64,000 nucleotides of DNA, from positions 1 through 64,000 of the forward strand of contig JAIWZP010000048.1 of NCBI GenBank assembly GCA_025201375.1, written 5' to 3'. Source of the stretch: Gongronella butleri (taxonomy: Eukaryota > Mucoromycota > Mucoromycetes > Mucorales > Cunninghamellaceae). The number at the start of each line of letters is the position of its first letter. The first letter of the stretch is position 1. Below are positions 31,311 to 42,962 of this stretch, one piece after another. Both the position numbers and the translations under genes were made by a program. The notes beneath the pieces are model-generated. The model did no database searches. It was given only the letters and a program-made list of their open reading frames with translations, and was not told the DNA's origin.

Positions 31311-31638
31311 ATTGTGATTTTTACATAATGAGAGCACGCTCTGCAAGCAGCAAATACAACATCCGTCGTCATCTGGTTGGCAGCCAGCTGGTTGATCATG
31401 CTCTTTTTTTGACATTTTGTGTCGTTTCTCGTTACGCGGCGTTTGCCCGCAGCGTCGTGGGCAGTTTGGCGCTATTATGGAGAATATTTTTTGTTTCAGC
31501 GCGCGCACTGCAGCCCATTTTATGATATTTTTAAATAAAGCTTTTTATTGAGAAATGCTTTTGACTGCGGAATTTTCAACTTCCAAGTGACATGGATGAC
31601 GATTGGGGGGCATCACTTGCTTGCCGCTGTGGATCATA

Positions 31639-33456
31639 TCAGCGGCGAGCTTTGTCAGATTGTGGTGCATTGGCTTGTTGCTGCTGGTGCTGTTGTTGTT
31701 GCGCATGAGCAATATTTTGTGTTCTGGGTGGGGTTGCCTTGTCCTTTCCCGGGAAGACGATGCCGGCGGTGTTGATGGGCGGTTGGAGCGGCTGCAAAAG
31801 AAACAGGGAGGAGGCTGGATCGAGCGAGGCAGCGGGGATCATGAGCAAATTCGTGCTGGGCTTGGGTGAATGGGCAACGTGAGGCGATGGCATAGCCAAT
31901 TGAGCATGCTGCTGCGGTGCGGATGTGCTCTCGACGCCTGGATCTTCATCATCGGTGGTGTCAAAGGCAATGTTGTCGACTTGAGTCATCATGTAGGGCT
32001 CAATTGGCTCGATTTGCGTGACTTTTTTTTGCGTATCCTCGCGTGCCTTTTGAGCATCGCGTTTCGCTTTCACGGCGCGCTTGTGCTCCAGCTCTTCAAA
32101 GGTCATCAAAGCGGGGCGGCAGGTACGGCCACGGTGCCGGTGCAGGACGATCCGGGGGCTGTCTAGCGGCAGATTGAAGTAGCGGGGAACCACATCATCC
32201 TCATTGATGATCCCTGCACAGTTGAATCCACTCGATTCAGGTGACTGGCGCGTCGTAGAGGTGAATGGCGGCCACACAATTGTTTTCTGCGGCTGCTGTG
32301 GCGCACCAACAGGTGGCACGTGACCCACCTTGTCATTGGCGGCAGCCATCGGGGGCGCGTGCTGTTGTGGCTCGTCTGTCGTCAAAGATGTCGGCAGCGT
32401 CTTTTCCCTAACAGGCGTGGTCTCGCGCATGGCAGCAACGAGCTTGGTTGTCAACTCGCGTTGGTCCACTGCGGAATGAAGCACCGGCTCGCGCGATCGT
32501 TTGTCAGACGTGTGTTTCTTATCGTATTCCGCCTCATTTTGGTCTTTGTCGGCAGCCGTTTGCGAGGGCGTGGAAGAGGTTGATTCATTCTCGGTGTTGA
32601 GCTTGCTACGCATATCCAACGAGCCAATGATCTCAAAAGAATGAGGAGCAGATGAGCCTTTGGATTTTTTTTTCGTGGTTCATTGTTCATGATTGTACGT
32701 TGTCCAGCGCCCCCCCTTTTTTTTTTTTTTTTTTTTTTGCTTGCTTACCCAAACTGGCAGCTGGACCCCTATCCATTGAAAAATGATATGCAGAGGTGTC
32801 ATGATCGCAAAGAAAAGAAGCCAAAAAAGCCATCGGTGCAGCTGTAAGACCAGCATCATGCCAGTTTCAATGTGATCCGCTGTCACCTTGGCATCGTCCA
32901 CCATTCGTTTCATGTCATCCCAAACGTGCGACACCTCGGAAGCCATCCATTGCTTGGTCTTGCTTGCCGCCCACTTGGTCATGAATTTTGCAGTCAAAGG
33001 CACAGTCCAGACCGGTGTTGCTGCCGTCTCCATCACGCGAATGTCGTTTTTGTCCAACATGTTGGTGGTTGCAATGAATGCTGGGCGGTTCAGATCTTCC
33101 ATGGAAATGTTACGCGTGTGTTTGGCGATAATTAGGCGCTTTGTTGTCGCCATTAGCCATTTGGCAACCTCAAATGTAGGCCGTGCCATGAAAAGCACCA
33201 CCAGAACAACATACACGCGCCACGCAAGCAAGCACGAGCTCCAGACATTGCCATTGTCTTGCAGATTGGGCGTTTCAACGCTCAAAAGTACCTGCTCGTC
33301 AAGGATGATGACTGGAGGCTCGGTGACGGCGGGCGCAGCCTGTAAGAGTTTAGGAAACCAGCGAGCTGCAATGGCTGGATCCTCGTAAATGACAAGAACC
33401 AATCGTATGACGGCTGCCGTGACAAACATGGCCGCGGAAATCGCGACAACAATCAT
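31639..33456 (-). CDS. Multi-pass membrane protein with a disordered C-terminal tail
   Basis: Exons 32749-33456 and 31639-32631, joined in phase; 566 aa. The first exon has hydrophobic segments near residues 1-25 (MIVVAISAAMFVTAAVIRLV), about 75-97 (CLLAWRVYVVLVVLFMA) and 205-232 (LHRWLFWLLFFAIMTPLHII). The second exon is hydrophilic, Gln/Pro-rich, with a charged helix (EELEHKRAVKAKRDAQKARE) and QQQQ near the end. The intron acceptor was chosen because it is the only one that keeps frame with the tail; it contains a poly-A run. Could sit in the nuclear envelope or ER; no family recognised. Confidence 0.6.
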
Positions 33457-33637
33457 GGCAAAGAAGAAAAAAAAGGCTAAAAAACAGCAAGAAGCGAAAG
33501 AAAAGCGACAAAAAAGGTGAAAGAGGTGACTTCAAACATGTTCTAATCAAGCGGCTTTGCTCATCCGTTGCGTGTGGCCAATGTCGCCCAATCAGCGGCT
33601 CGACGCCCCACGCCTGATGCCCCAGTGACAACTTTTA

Positions 33638-34104
33638 TCACATCTTTTTGATGAATTGCATCCCACAGACGAAAAAGTAGCGTTGGAAGCGAGTGCCCTC
33701 ACCCCCCTTTGCTCCGCAGCCAGTCAAAAACGGCGCGTCGCGAAACACGTATTGCGTGGTGGCGCAATCAAACCCGACTTTTTTTTTGCATGTGAATTGG
33801 ACCTCTCTCAAATTGGCATCATGCTTGCTCCGAGGGTTGCCTTCCAGTGCTCTCTCGCAAGGCACTCCTCCACGCTGGAAATAAAGAGAAAAATACGTCA
33901 ATTGACAAAAAAAAAAAAAAAGGCGATTTGAGTGATTTTTTTTCTTATTGACGTTGTTGGCCACGCGCCAAAATACACAACGAGGATGCTGAGGGCCTGA
34001 GGAAAAGCAAGTGGTGTGCGTCAAGCGCGGCCAAGCAATGATAGTCAATAATTTACCTCTAAAATGACCAAATAAAAAAAAAAAGGCACAGATAGCCGGC
34101 GCAT
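33638..34104 (-). CDS. Small predicted secreted cysteine-containing protein
   Basis: Proposed exons 34057-34104, about 33979-33996 and 33638-33874; about 100 aa. Exon 1 (MRRLSVPFFFYLVILE) plus exon 2 looks like a signal peptide. The last exon has five cysteines (VPCER, FTCKKK, FDCATT, TGCGAK, FVCGM), and the fold-like stretch RFQRYFFVCGMQF near the end. The middle donor is uncertain: GTGTAT keeps the frame, a later GTCAAT does not. The C-terminal exon is well supported, the start less so. Role unknown. Confidence 0.45.
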
Positions 34105-35692
34105 GAGAGGTTGCTCGCGCGAGTCACTGAGTCTCTGTTTTGTCTCATCCTGCCTTCGGCCACTCGATCGGAGTTTGCGGGTAGAAAAAGAGGCACCTGC
34201 CAGCTTCCTGGGCTTTGGATGGGCGTCATTTTAGTGCAGGGTCGCGCTCTTTTTTTTTTTTTTTTTTTACTTTCTTTTACATTTTTTATCATGACGGAGC
34301 CCCGTTGCATATCCAGGTGATTGGCATCGTGCGCGCTGCATGGACCGAGAGAACGTATAAACGTGCCCCCAAGATTCAGTGCCCGGATGGACCATGGATC
34401 GATGAAACGGCCGAAAATCGGTTCGTGCCGCGAAAGGCGCGTCGGCGACACCGCTTGCTGCATGCTCATCGATACAGAGTGCGGCCCAAGGCATTGGGTG
34501 TGGGCAAAAACACATTACAAATCATTGAGACATGGCATAAATACGCAAAATACTGTATGCGTGTGAGAAAAGCCATTGAGCGTCGAAAACGAGAAACTGC
34601 AGGATTTATGCGAGGAAATTGGGCATGCACTCCTTGTATTGTGCGTCATGCTTGTCACAGCCCTCGATCAAACGCGGAGGAAACGTCTACAAGTTCCCCC
34701 TTTTGCGGGCCAATAGCCCTAAAACTGCAGATCAAATGACTCCGTGCGAATTGTGGCCCTATCTGTCGTGCTTTTGACACCTTGTCTGAGCGCACCAAAC
34801 CCCCCTTTTTACCCAATAATGCATCTCTTGACCCAGTCGCCTGGCTGTTGGTCTTGCGCGCTTACAAAACATTGTCCAGTATTTAAAAACATTCAAAAAC
34901 AAAATGAAGCAGCAGGCACCGCTCGCGGAATTGGCGTGCGTTTCATTTGTTCCGTTTGTTCCGTTGTTTTCGGTTCAGTGGCAGCGATCATTGCCAAATC
35001 GGTCGTGCATGTTACCCAAGAAAAGCTTAAAAAGACCAATTTATGCAAAATAAAATCAATAAAAGATCTCGCTGGTCCCTGTGCCCCCCTCTGCTACTTT
35101 GTGCCGCGTATCAATAGTACGTAATCCTGGTGGCCCTTCGCTTCCCTTGCGTTCCCCCACAACCAGCGGAAATGACACGTCAAACCTAAAGATATCAGTT
35201 TTTCGTCCGCACAAAAGAATGCGTTATCCATTTTTACTTTTTGAGAGAGAAGATATTAATGTATAAAAGACAAAAGATCAAGGAGAGGAAGGGGAGCGGG
35301 TTAATAGGAATATGTGTGAGTGTGTGAACAGAAAACAAGGGAAACAAGGGACAATAATAACAACAATGACAAATGCACGACGCGTGATAAAGAAAAAAAG
35401 CGAAGAGGAGGCAGGTAAGGAGGGCAAGAGAGGCAAAGAGAGAGGCGACAAGGAGGCATGATGCGGATGCGGCGGAGCCTGTGTGTATGCAGTGTGAATT
35501 TGTGTGATGTGTGGTGTGTACAATCGCGTAAAGGGCTTGATGTGTAAATAAAAAGCTAATTTTCTATACATGTCACGATGAGAGAGAGGAGGACAGAACC
35601 GAGTACAAGAACGTGAGTGGTGGGAGGCAGGAGAAACAGATGATATACGGGAAAACGAGAGAAATTGGCAAAAAGACACCGACGAGGCGCGG
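34105..35692. other. Intergenic gap with weak ORFs
   Basis: A plus-strand frame from about 34290 to 34739 is open and Arg-rich, but no in-frame ATG follows the T-rich leader and no domain is visible. 35280-35690 is the probable 3' region of the velvet gene and is purine-rich on the plus strand. Confidence 0.4.
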
Positions 35693-37484
35693 TTATGGTT
35701 CGTCATGCTCATCATCCATGTCTTTCCGTTGTTTGGACTCAGATTCCTTGCGCACTGGGATCTTGACCCCTTGCTTGGCAAACCATTTTGACAATTCGGT
35801 CGAACCTGGATCGAAAAAGCGTGTCAATGACCCGTAAAATCCCATTTTTCGCATCCCACATTGCAACACTCACGAACAACACCAGGGAATTTCTTGGCAG
35901 TATATACAGTGAAGGTATTGGAGAAGACCTGGGTGAGGATGGGACTCGTGGAGCTGGCATTGACATAGTGGCCATGTGGACTTAGGAAAAATAAGGGGGG
36001 AGAGGAGAGCGGGAAAGGGGAGCGTGAATCCCTTGCATTCTTTGTTTTTGGGAGAACATGTGTTTCTTACGATTGTAAGTTGGTCAATGAGAAGCAGAGT
36101 TTGAAATTTCCCTCCATGCGAAAGCTAATGTCATGAAAAACAAAGAAAATGCCAAGCTGGCCATCAATGCCATAGAGCTTGGTGGCGGACGCGACGGTGG
36201 TGCCGACGAGATTGCGCATTTGGACGTGTTTGATTTCGCCGACGGCCGATGCCGATGCTGTGGGCGGAGCATGTGCAATCAAATTGGCCTCGGTGCGGCC
36301 GTCTTCGTGCCAATTATCGCAAATGGCCACAAAGAATGACGTGTCAATTGCACTAATGACGAGTTTTGGAAAGTGAGACAGAGGATGCGGCGCGCGACTT
36401 TTGCCTTCAGGGGCGGCGCAACCCGACAATGTTTTTTGTTTGTTTTTTTTTTGCTTGTTTTGCATTTTGTAATGGATTTTGCTTACGTCGGTGGGACCAA
36501 TTGGCCGTCTTTTGTGCGTGTGATCATCTGCAGGATAGGGGGAGGCGAGACGGGTCGTCGATCCTTATCACCATAGCCGCACATGCGGGCGCGCAGGGGT
36601 TGCTGGATGATGACGAGCTCGTATTGGCGATCAAATGTGTTTGCAGGATGGCCAAAGGTGGTTGTGTTGCTGCTGATGCTTGTTCTCGATGGCACGGTGG
36701 TGGTGCTTGTGGAGCTGGTGCTGCCAGTGCTGACCATGCCAGATGCTGCAGCAGCAGCGGCGGCAGCAGCGGCCACTTGAGTGGCGGACGTGGCCGAGGG
36801 AGGATTCATGCCACCACCAGAACGCGCACGGTCTTTTGCGAGGGATATCAATTGGTTGAACACGTCGGATTCCTGTCTGTATGTGTTGATGGGCGGGGTT
36901 GTGGGCAACGACGCGGATGACACGTAAAGGTGCGCATTGGACGACGACGCGTGCGGATGTGGGGTATGGCTTGGCGACGGGGCGGACGTATGGCTCATGG
37001 ATGCGAGCGAGTAAGGTGCGTCTGAGGCATGTGGATGGTGATGATGCGTTTGCGGGTGTTGCTGTTGTTGTTGCTGTTGTTGTTGCTGATGAGGATGTGG
37101 ATGCATTGAACCCGACGCGTCGCTCAATGCAGAGGTCATGACTCTGCCATGCAAGAGCGGATTGTTATACGTAAACTCAGGAAAGGTTGGCTCATCAAGC
37201 ATCGCAAACGAATGCTGCATCAAATTGGACGATTGCGCAGGCGGAAATCCTCGATCATCATATGCTTCGTCCAGTGGATGATGCTGGTGATGATGATGGT
37301 GTGTCTGTGTAGGCGCGGATCCATGTGCATGCGCTTGTTGTTGATTCTGTGGATGGCTATGGTGCGCGGATCCAGGTTGTGGCGGACCTTGTGGATGCTG
37401 CTGCTGCTGTTGTTGTTGTTGTTGTTGTTGCTGTTGCTGCTGCTCTTGGGGGGTGTCGCTTGAAGGATAATAATACGGATACAT
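35693..37484 (-). CDS. Velvet-family regulatory protein
   Basis: Exons 36487-37484, 36071-36397, 35874-35980 and 35693-35805; 514 aa. Residues 1-300 are low in complexity: poly-Gln runs, His-rich and Ala-rich tracts. The velvet domain starts at YELVIIQQPLRARMCGYGDK and continues with DTSFFVAICDNWHEDGR, IFFVFHDISFRMEGNFKLCF, TVYTAKKFPGVVRST and GVKIPVRKE. Velvet proteins (VosA/VelB/VeA) are fungal DNA-binding regulators of development and secondary metabolism. I cannot say which subfamily; the long Gln/His-rich N-terminus is unusual. Confidence 0.93.
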
Positions 37485-38061
37485 TGGAAAAAAAAAGAGG
37501 GGAAATCAAGCGTCAAGAAAATGCTAAAAATAAGAAAAAAAAAAGGAGAAAAAGAAAAAAAAGAGAGAATGGGTGTAAATAAGCGTATGTTAGGACGACA
37601 ATAAGGGGACGAGATCATTTTGTCGCGAAACATATCAAATCTCAGGTGATTTTTTAGTAAACGTCAAACCACTTGTGAATGGTCCAATTGGCCAAAATGA
37701 CGCAGCGACATCATTCAATGAATTGACAGGGCACAAGACCTTACCAATGGGCCTTTTCTTTTTGACGTCGAGGGCAAAAAAAGGCAGGAAAAAAAATGCA
37801 CAAAAAAAAAAAGTCTACAAGGTACACGCACGCAACACCTGTACAAAAAGCACGGGAGAGAGCGGGTTGCAGACTTTATGCGAGCGGGCGGAAAGGAATG
37901 GAGGCGTCGTTTACGTAACAGACGGCTGGGGATGGCGACAACGGAGCAAAAAACGCAAAAAAAAAAAAGAGGCGTGAAGTGGATGAAATAAGTGGAAAAG
38001 GCGACTGTGCGTTGAGAAGAAGAAGAAAGGAGAGGCAAGGCAGAAGACTGGAAGCCCAAGT

Positions 38062-38101
<40 letters not shown>

Positions 38102-39454
38102 CCCTGGGCCCAAAAAAACAAAAGGATGTGTGATCGGAGCTCCACCCCAAGGTATTCTGCAAGACCAAAGGCTCCCCCAGGCAAGCGTCCCGTTGTTTTG
38201 GTTACCAATCGCATCCATTGAATTGTCCAGCACACTCGCAATCATCAATCTCGAACAGAAAGCCCCAATTTGGCCATTGAAACTTCGACGCCTTTTTAGA
38301 TTTGTTCAAACAAGATGCTTGTAAATACGGTCAAACACGAAATGGGCCCCTTTGGACGCGAAAGCGCGTCGTTTTCTATTTTTTCGGGCAAAACGGATTG
38401 TGGATGCGCAATGATAATTGCTCACATGGCTTTGGGGGACAAGAAAGGCAGCTGGCCATGCCTTGCTCACCCTCTACAGCTATTTTTTTCGCCACAGGAT
38501 TTGCTACAAAAGGCAAAATCGGAGACTGATTGAGAAGCTTGAAACCAGCCCATGGCCAGTTTGGAACATGTCAAATGCCAGGACGCGGTATTGCAAAAAT
38601 ATGAAATGCATCTCAATTAGATTCCTTTTTGCGTCTGTGCCCCACTCCAAATCGATCGCTTGTCTAATTGCGCCGATCAAGTTCGTTTTTTGCCCCGCTT
38701 TTTTAAAGTTTTCTCCCGCCCCCATTATTTTTTCCGTTTCGCACGACTTCTAGATCATCCATTTCAAAGGAACAACGAGAGGGAAGGGAGGGAGAGAGGA
38801 TGGGAATCTCTCAGCATTTCTTGGGCGTGCTCCATGATTAAAATAAAAAAAATCGAAAGAGCGATGAACCAACATAAAGGAATGGCCACCTTTTTTTAGC
38901 CCTGACCTCATGCAATAAGGGTATAGTCTGTTACACAATTTGCACTTGTTTGCAAACAAAAAAAATCGAAGAGTGAATGAAAAAAAAAGAAAAAAGAAAA
39001 CAATAAAGATAGCGCGATGCGCCATTGTTCGCAAATCAATGGCCAAAAACGCGGTCCAGGGCGGTTCAGGGCGAGATGAAAATCTTGGAATTAAGGTGCC
39101 GGAGACGGGAGTGTGCACGATTTTTCTCCCCTTTGGTCGCATGGCCTGACTAAACAATGGTTCGCTTTAAAAAGGGAAATGTGCGCTTGTTATGGAGCAC
39201 GCTGGCACGCTCTGTGAGACCCAATTGGGTGTGCACTTGGCCAAAATAGGTACTCATCGTGCGAGGCACACATCACACAAGGCTTTTCCACGCGTCGCTG
39301 ACTCTAAAATCGACGAGACCCCGCCCGCGTCCCAGTACTCTGGTGCCGCGCGCCCCTCTCACTCCCTCTGTGTGTCATTGTACGCGTGATCGCCCCCCTG
39401 GCTTGGCTCGCTCTCCAATGCCGTCCACACGGAATTGACAAGCACCCAGTCTGC
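37485..39454. other. Long gap upstream of the velvet gene
   Basis: Purine-rich leader of the velvet gene at the left, then a 38-base T run at 38064-38101. Short ORFs at 38302-38529 and 38940-39149 lack support. 38660-38760 is pyrimidine-rich without a following gene that I can identify. Confidence 0.45.
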
Positions 39455-39737
39455 ATGGCGACACGTCACCAAGTGCACCCATGCGCGATACGCATGAGAT
39501 ACGCCATGGCTTCGTGGCGTTTCAACGCGCTGGTCCCCGAATCTCATGCTCCTCACCAACGCATGACGTAAGTTTGTTGCCTGGAACGTGCTCAGATCGG
39601 CGATTGGCTCTGTTTTGTTATTTTTTTTATTTTTTTATTTTGAAAAAATTAGACTCGGTGCTTGGCTGCAATGCGTTTTTCCCCCTCTTTTATCTCATCG
39701 TCGACGTTTTATTCACTTGCGTGGCAATCCTAAATGA
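39455..39737 (+). CDS. Possible two-exon short protein
   Basis: ATG at 39455 (or 39494); exon 1 ends at 39567 on GTAAGT, intron to 39652 ending TTAG, exon 2 39653-39737. The join is in phase and gives 52-65 aa ending TLGAWLQCVFPPLLSHRRRF. No domain recognised; supported only by good splice signals and frame. Confidence 0.3.
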
Positions 39738-39744
39738 GAAAAGC

Positions 39745-40170
39745 CGGTGAAAAATCCAACTTGGGGTGAAATAAAAAGAGAAAAAGAGAAAAACATGCCA
39801 AGTTGCGATTTCTCCGTCATTGGGTGACATTCCAAACCTTGGACATTTTAGTGACAAGGTTCTTTTCTTCTGCAGGGCTGATCAAATGCGAAAAAAGAGG
39901 AGTAAAATTCAATTGACAGGGTGAATTAAAACGAGAAAAGAAAAAAAAATATACCAATTGCGATTTCCCAGTTCATTGGGAGCCATCCATTCCTTGGATG
40001 CCTCCTTAACGAGGTTCAATTCACTAGCAGGGGGTATCATAAATAAACAAACGTGACTATTTCAATGGAGGGAGATTTTAAATGGAAACACGAAAAATTG
40101 CACGCGATATTGTGATTTTCCCAGTCATTGGGTGGCGTTTCAATCCTTGAATGGCGACAGAATCATAAGA
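39745..40170. repeat. Degenerate tandem repeat, about three units
   Basis: Units near 39745, 39910 and 40070 share an A-rich GAAAAA lead, then TTGCGATTTCYC-like and CATTGGG words, then TTCCAAACCTTGGA, CCATTCCTTGGATG or TTTCAATCCTTGAATG, then a GAGGTTC/AAGGTTC-like end. Period about 160 bp, identity modest. Confidence 0.65.
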
Positions 40171-40581
40171 TTGATATCAGCAAGGGGAAAAAACAAAGGG
40201 TTCAATTCCCAGAGATGCACATGCGCTGTGAGACGATAGAAAACAAAGGAAAAAAGGGCATTGATGGACGCGGAGAACACCTATTTTGGATCTGATAAGG
40301 ACGTGCGCGGGGTTTGCCGGGCTGTGTTGTTGGATTGCGTTGCTTGATTGCTGCACAAGAGAGTGCCGCAGGTCCAGATGCGGCCGCAAATCAACAAAAT
40401 CTGATAAAAATCGTCATTCGGCCATGGGCTCTGATTGATTGCCAATTGAACATCCGAGCCAATGGTTGCTGAGCTGAGAGATGATGAGATTTTTCGATTT
40501 GTTTATCTGATCGTTTCTTGATCACAGCTCTCTTTTTCTTTCTTTTTTTTTTTTTTTTTTTTACTTTTTTACATTCATATC
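40171..40581. promoter_or_regulatory. Upstream region of the phytochelatin-synthase-like gene
   Basis: No ORF of note. The last 60 bases are an almost pure pyrimidine tract (CTCTCTTTTTCTTTC then a long T run) ending 22 bases before the ATG, as in other genes here. Confidence 0.45.
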
Positions 40582-41593
40582 ATGCTGAACCGCCTACCTA
40601 TCAACCGTATGACTCGTTCCATGACGACCGTCATTGAGCGCAGTGCGTGGCCAAATATGGCACCCATGGCGGCCGCGGGGCCAATGGCTCCCTCTACACG
40701 CCAGTCCACTCTCATTGACTATGCATCCCCAGAGGGCAAGTCTCTCTTTTCAAACGCCATGAAGCAGGGCCATGCCGAGTCCTTTTTCACATTGATGGGC
40801 AACTTTAGCGCACAATCTGTGCCGCATCTCTCTGGCCTCAGCGCACGTAAGGCACTTTTCCCCCCTTTTTTGTCCCCTTTTTTTTTTTTTCTGGAGGTGG
40901 GGTGGTCAACGGCATCCAATTAGATGCACTGACTCCAAATTCCATTTCATAGTGTCCATGGCATTGAATGCGCTTGAAATCGACCCAAAGTCGACCTGGA
41001 AAGGCGTCTGGCGATGGGTAAATGCGAGAAAATAGAAAAAAAGAGGCCGATTTGCTAATTTCTCGTCTTTTTGTTCATCTCTCCACATCTGAAAATACCA
41101 GTTCTCAAGCGATTTGCTCAAGCCATGCTCACCTAATGACCAGCTCGCGCAGCGGGGCGTGTCGTTTGAAGAATTTGCGTGTTTGGCACAAACTTATTGC
41201 AATGTACAAGCGACACGCGCTCAAGGCGATGGCTATGCGTTGTTTCTCAGGTCTTTGGAACGCGTGACGGCGAATCCGTCTGCACAAATGATTGTGCATT
41301 ACTCGCGGCATGCATTGGGCCAGCACGCACCACAGGATGCGCATTTCAGCCCCATTGGCGGCTTTGACAAGGTCCAACAGCGAGTTTTGATCATGGATGT
41401 TGACCGTGTGCGCCATCCAAGCGTCTGGGTGCACGCCCACGACCTCTACCAAGCCATGGCACGCCGCGAGAAATGGCATGCGCAACCACGCGGATTCTTT
41501 GTCTTGCAAGCCGGCGAAAACGACACGCGAATCCGCTGCCAAGGATGCCATTCCAAGGCCTGTCATCTTCCTACTTCTTTAAATACCCAATAA
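40582..41593 (+). CDS. Phytochelatin synthase-like protein, nucleophile Cys replaced by Ser
   Basis: Exons 40582-40846, 40953-41017 and 41102-41593; 273 aa. The PCS N-terminal papain-like domain is clear: SPEGKSLFSNAM, LSALSMALNALEIDP, TWKGVWRW, HFSPIGGFDK and LIMDVDRVRHPSVWV, then GFFVLQ. Family enzymes use a Cys-His-Asp triad to make phytochelatins from glutathione for metal detoxification. Here the block that normally reads YCGLASLSM is LSGLSALSM, so the nucleophile is Ser84; His191 and Asp209 are kept. The change lies within exon 1 and is not a splice artefact. The protein ends in a Cys-rich tail (RCQGCHSKACH). Classical transpeptidase activity is doubtful. Confidence 0.88.
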
Positions 41594-42135
41594 CTTGCAT
41601 TTTTTTCTTGTCTCTTTTTGCATTGTAACATCATACACTTTCCATATTCCCCTCCCTCTTTGATCTCTCTCCCCTCTCTAATTTTTGAATAAAATGCACG
41701 CCAATGGCTGGCGACCCGCTTTTGTCTCTTTTTTTTTGCGTTGAATTGGACAGAATTGGTCCGGACGAAATCTCAGCCTCCAAATCCGCCCGGACTCTTT
41801 TTTCAAGAGTCCGACAATGTATATCAGCTGGAGCGACCACCGCCTCCCCAGCGTCCTTTCCTTCTCTTTCGACGTCGTATTTTTTGTAAAGGTAAGGTTG
41901 GCCCCTCCTTGTATTCGCAGCAACACGACGTATACGATGACGATTTGTTTCCAATCCATCGCACGATGCATGCCGTGCGCCATTGTACCATGTTTGGGCC
42001 GATGGATGCATGGATGCATGAGGCAGATGGATGGATGGATGAGTTGTATTCGTCTTGCAGCAATTCAAAAAAGACGAATTGGTTCCCACAAACACCAGGG
42101 ACTCACCCAATTCTATTTATTCTATAGACTTCACC
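41594..42135. promoter_or_regulatory. RPL17 upstream region, probable 5'-UTR intron
   Basis: Contains an intron-like interval from GTAAGGTT (about 41892) to TTGCAG (about 42060), just before the RPL17 start. Tandem GGATGGATGGATG at about 42027-42040. No conserved ORF. Confidence 0.4.
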
Positions 42136-42962
42136 ATGGTCAGATACGCCGCTACTCCCGCCAACCCCTCCAAGGGTAAGCACGGCCCACGACGTATACG
42201 AGGACGAGGCCTGACATTTTTCTTCTTTTTTTCCTTTTTGTTTTTGTGATTAGCTGCCAAGGCTCGTGGTGCCTACCTCCGTGTTCACGTACGTCGCAGA
42301 CTCTACCATTTGCTTCTTTTTAGTGAAAAAAAGAGCTCAATGGCATCGGATGGAACAAAAAAAAGCTCACTCTACTTTTTTCTTTTTCTCCATTTTGATT
42401 AGTTCAAGAACACCCACGAGGTTGCCGTCGCTGTTCAAGGTTTGAAGCTGTCCAAGGCTTACACCTACTTGAACAACGTCTCCGAGCACAAGCAATGCAT
42501 TCCTTTCCGCCGTTTCAACGGTGGCATTGGCCGCACTGCCCAAGCCAAGGAGTTCGGCACCACCCAAGGTCGCTGGCCCGCCAAGTCTGTCAAGTTCATC
42601 ACTGAATTGTTGAAGAACGCTGAGAGCAACGCCGAGGTAAGACGCAAATGGCTCCCATTTTATTTGCCATCGCAGCCATCAATGGCTCATTTTTCGTTTT
42701 TTTTTTCGTTCTTTTTTTGCAGGCCAAGGGTTTGGATGTTGAGCAATTGTACATTTCCAGCGTCATTGTCAACCAAGCCCCCAAGCACCGCCGCCGCACG
42801 TACCGTGCCCACGGTCGCATCAACCCCTACATGACCTCGCCCTCCCACATCGAGGTCATCTTGACTGAGAAGAACTCGGATGTCCCCAAGGCCACCGACA
42901 AGAAGGTTGCCCGCCTCAATGCTCGCCAATTGGCCCGCAACGCCCGTGCTGCCCGCGCCTAA
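42136..42962 (+). CDS. RPL17: 60S ribosomal protein L17 (uL22)
   Basis: Exons 42136-42175, 42254-42288, 42403-42636 and 42723-42962; 182 aa. [50 protein letters not shown] and [16 protein letters not shown] are diagnostic of eukaryotic uL22. Exon 2 is only 35 nt. Codon bias is strong, as in RPL16. Poly-A signal near 43040. Confidence 0.97.

Noticed and set aside
34744..35124. Plus-strand ORF resembling a signal peptide
   Set aside because: Starts at GTG, has no ATG in the leader and no splice or domain support; the hydrophobic start is probably chance.
36366..37463. Plus-strand Val/Leu-rich ORFs opposite the velvet gene
   Set aside because: They are the antisense reading of Gln, His and Ala codon runs.
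37715..38248. Minus-strand ORF with a poly-Lys stretch
   Set aside because: The poly-Lys comes from the 38-base T run; flanking residues show no domain.
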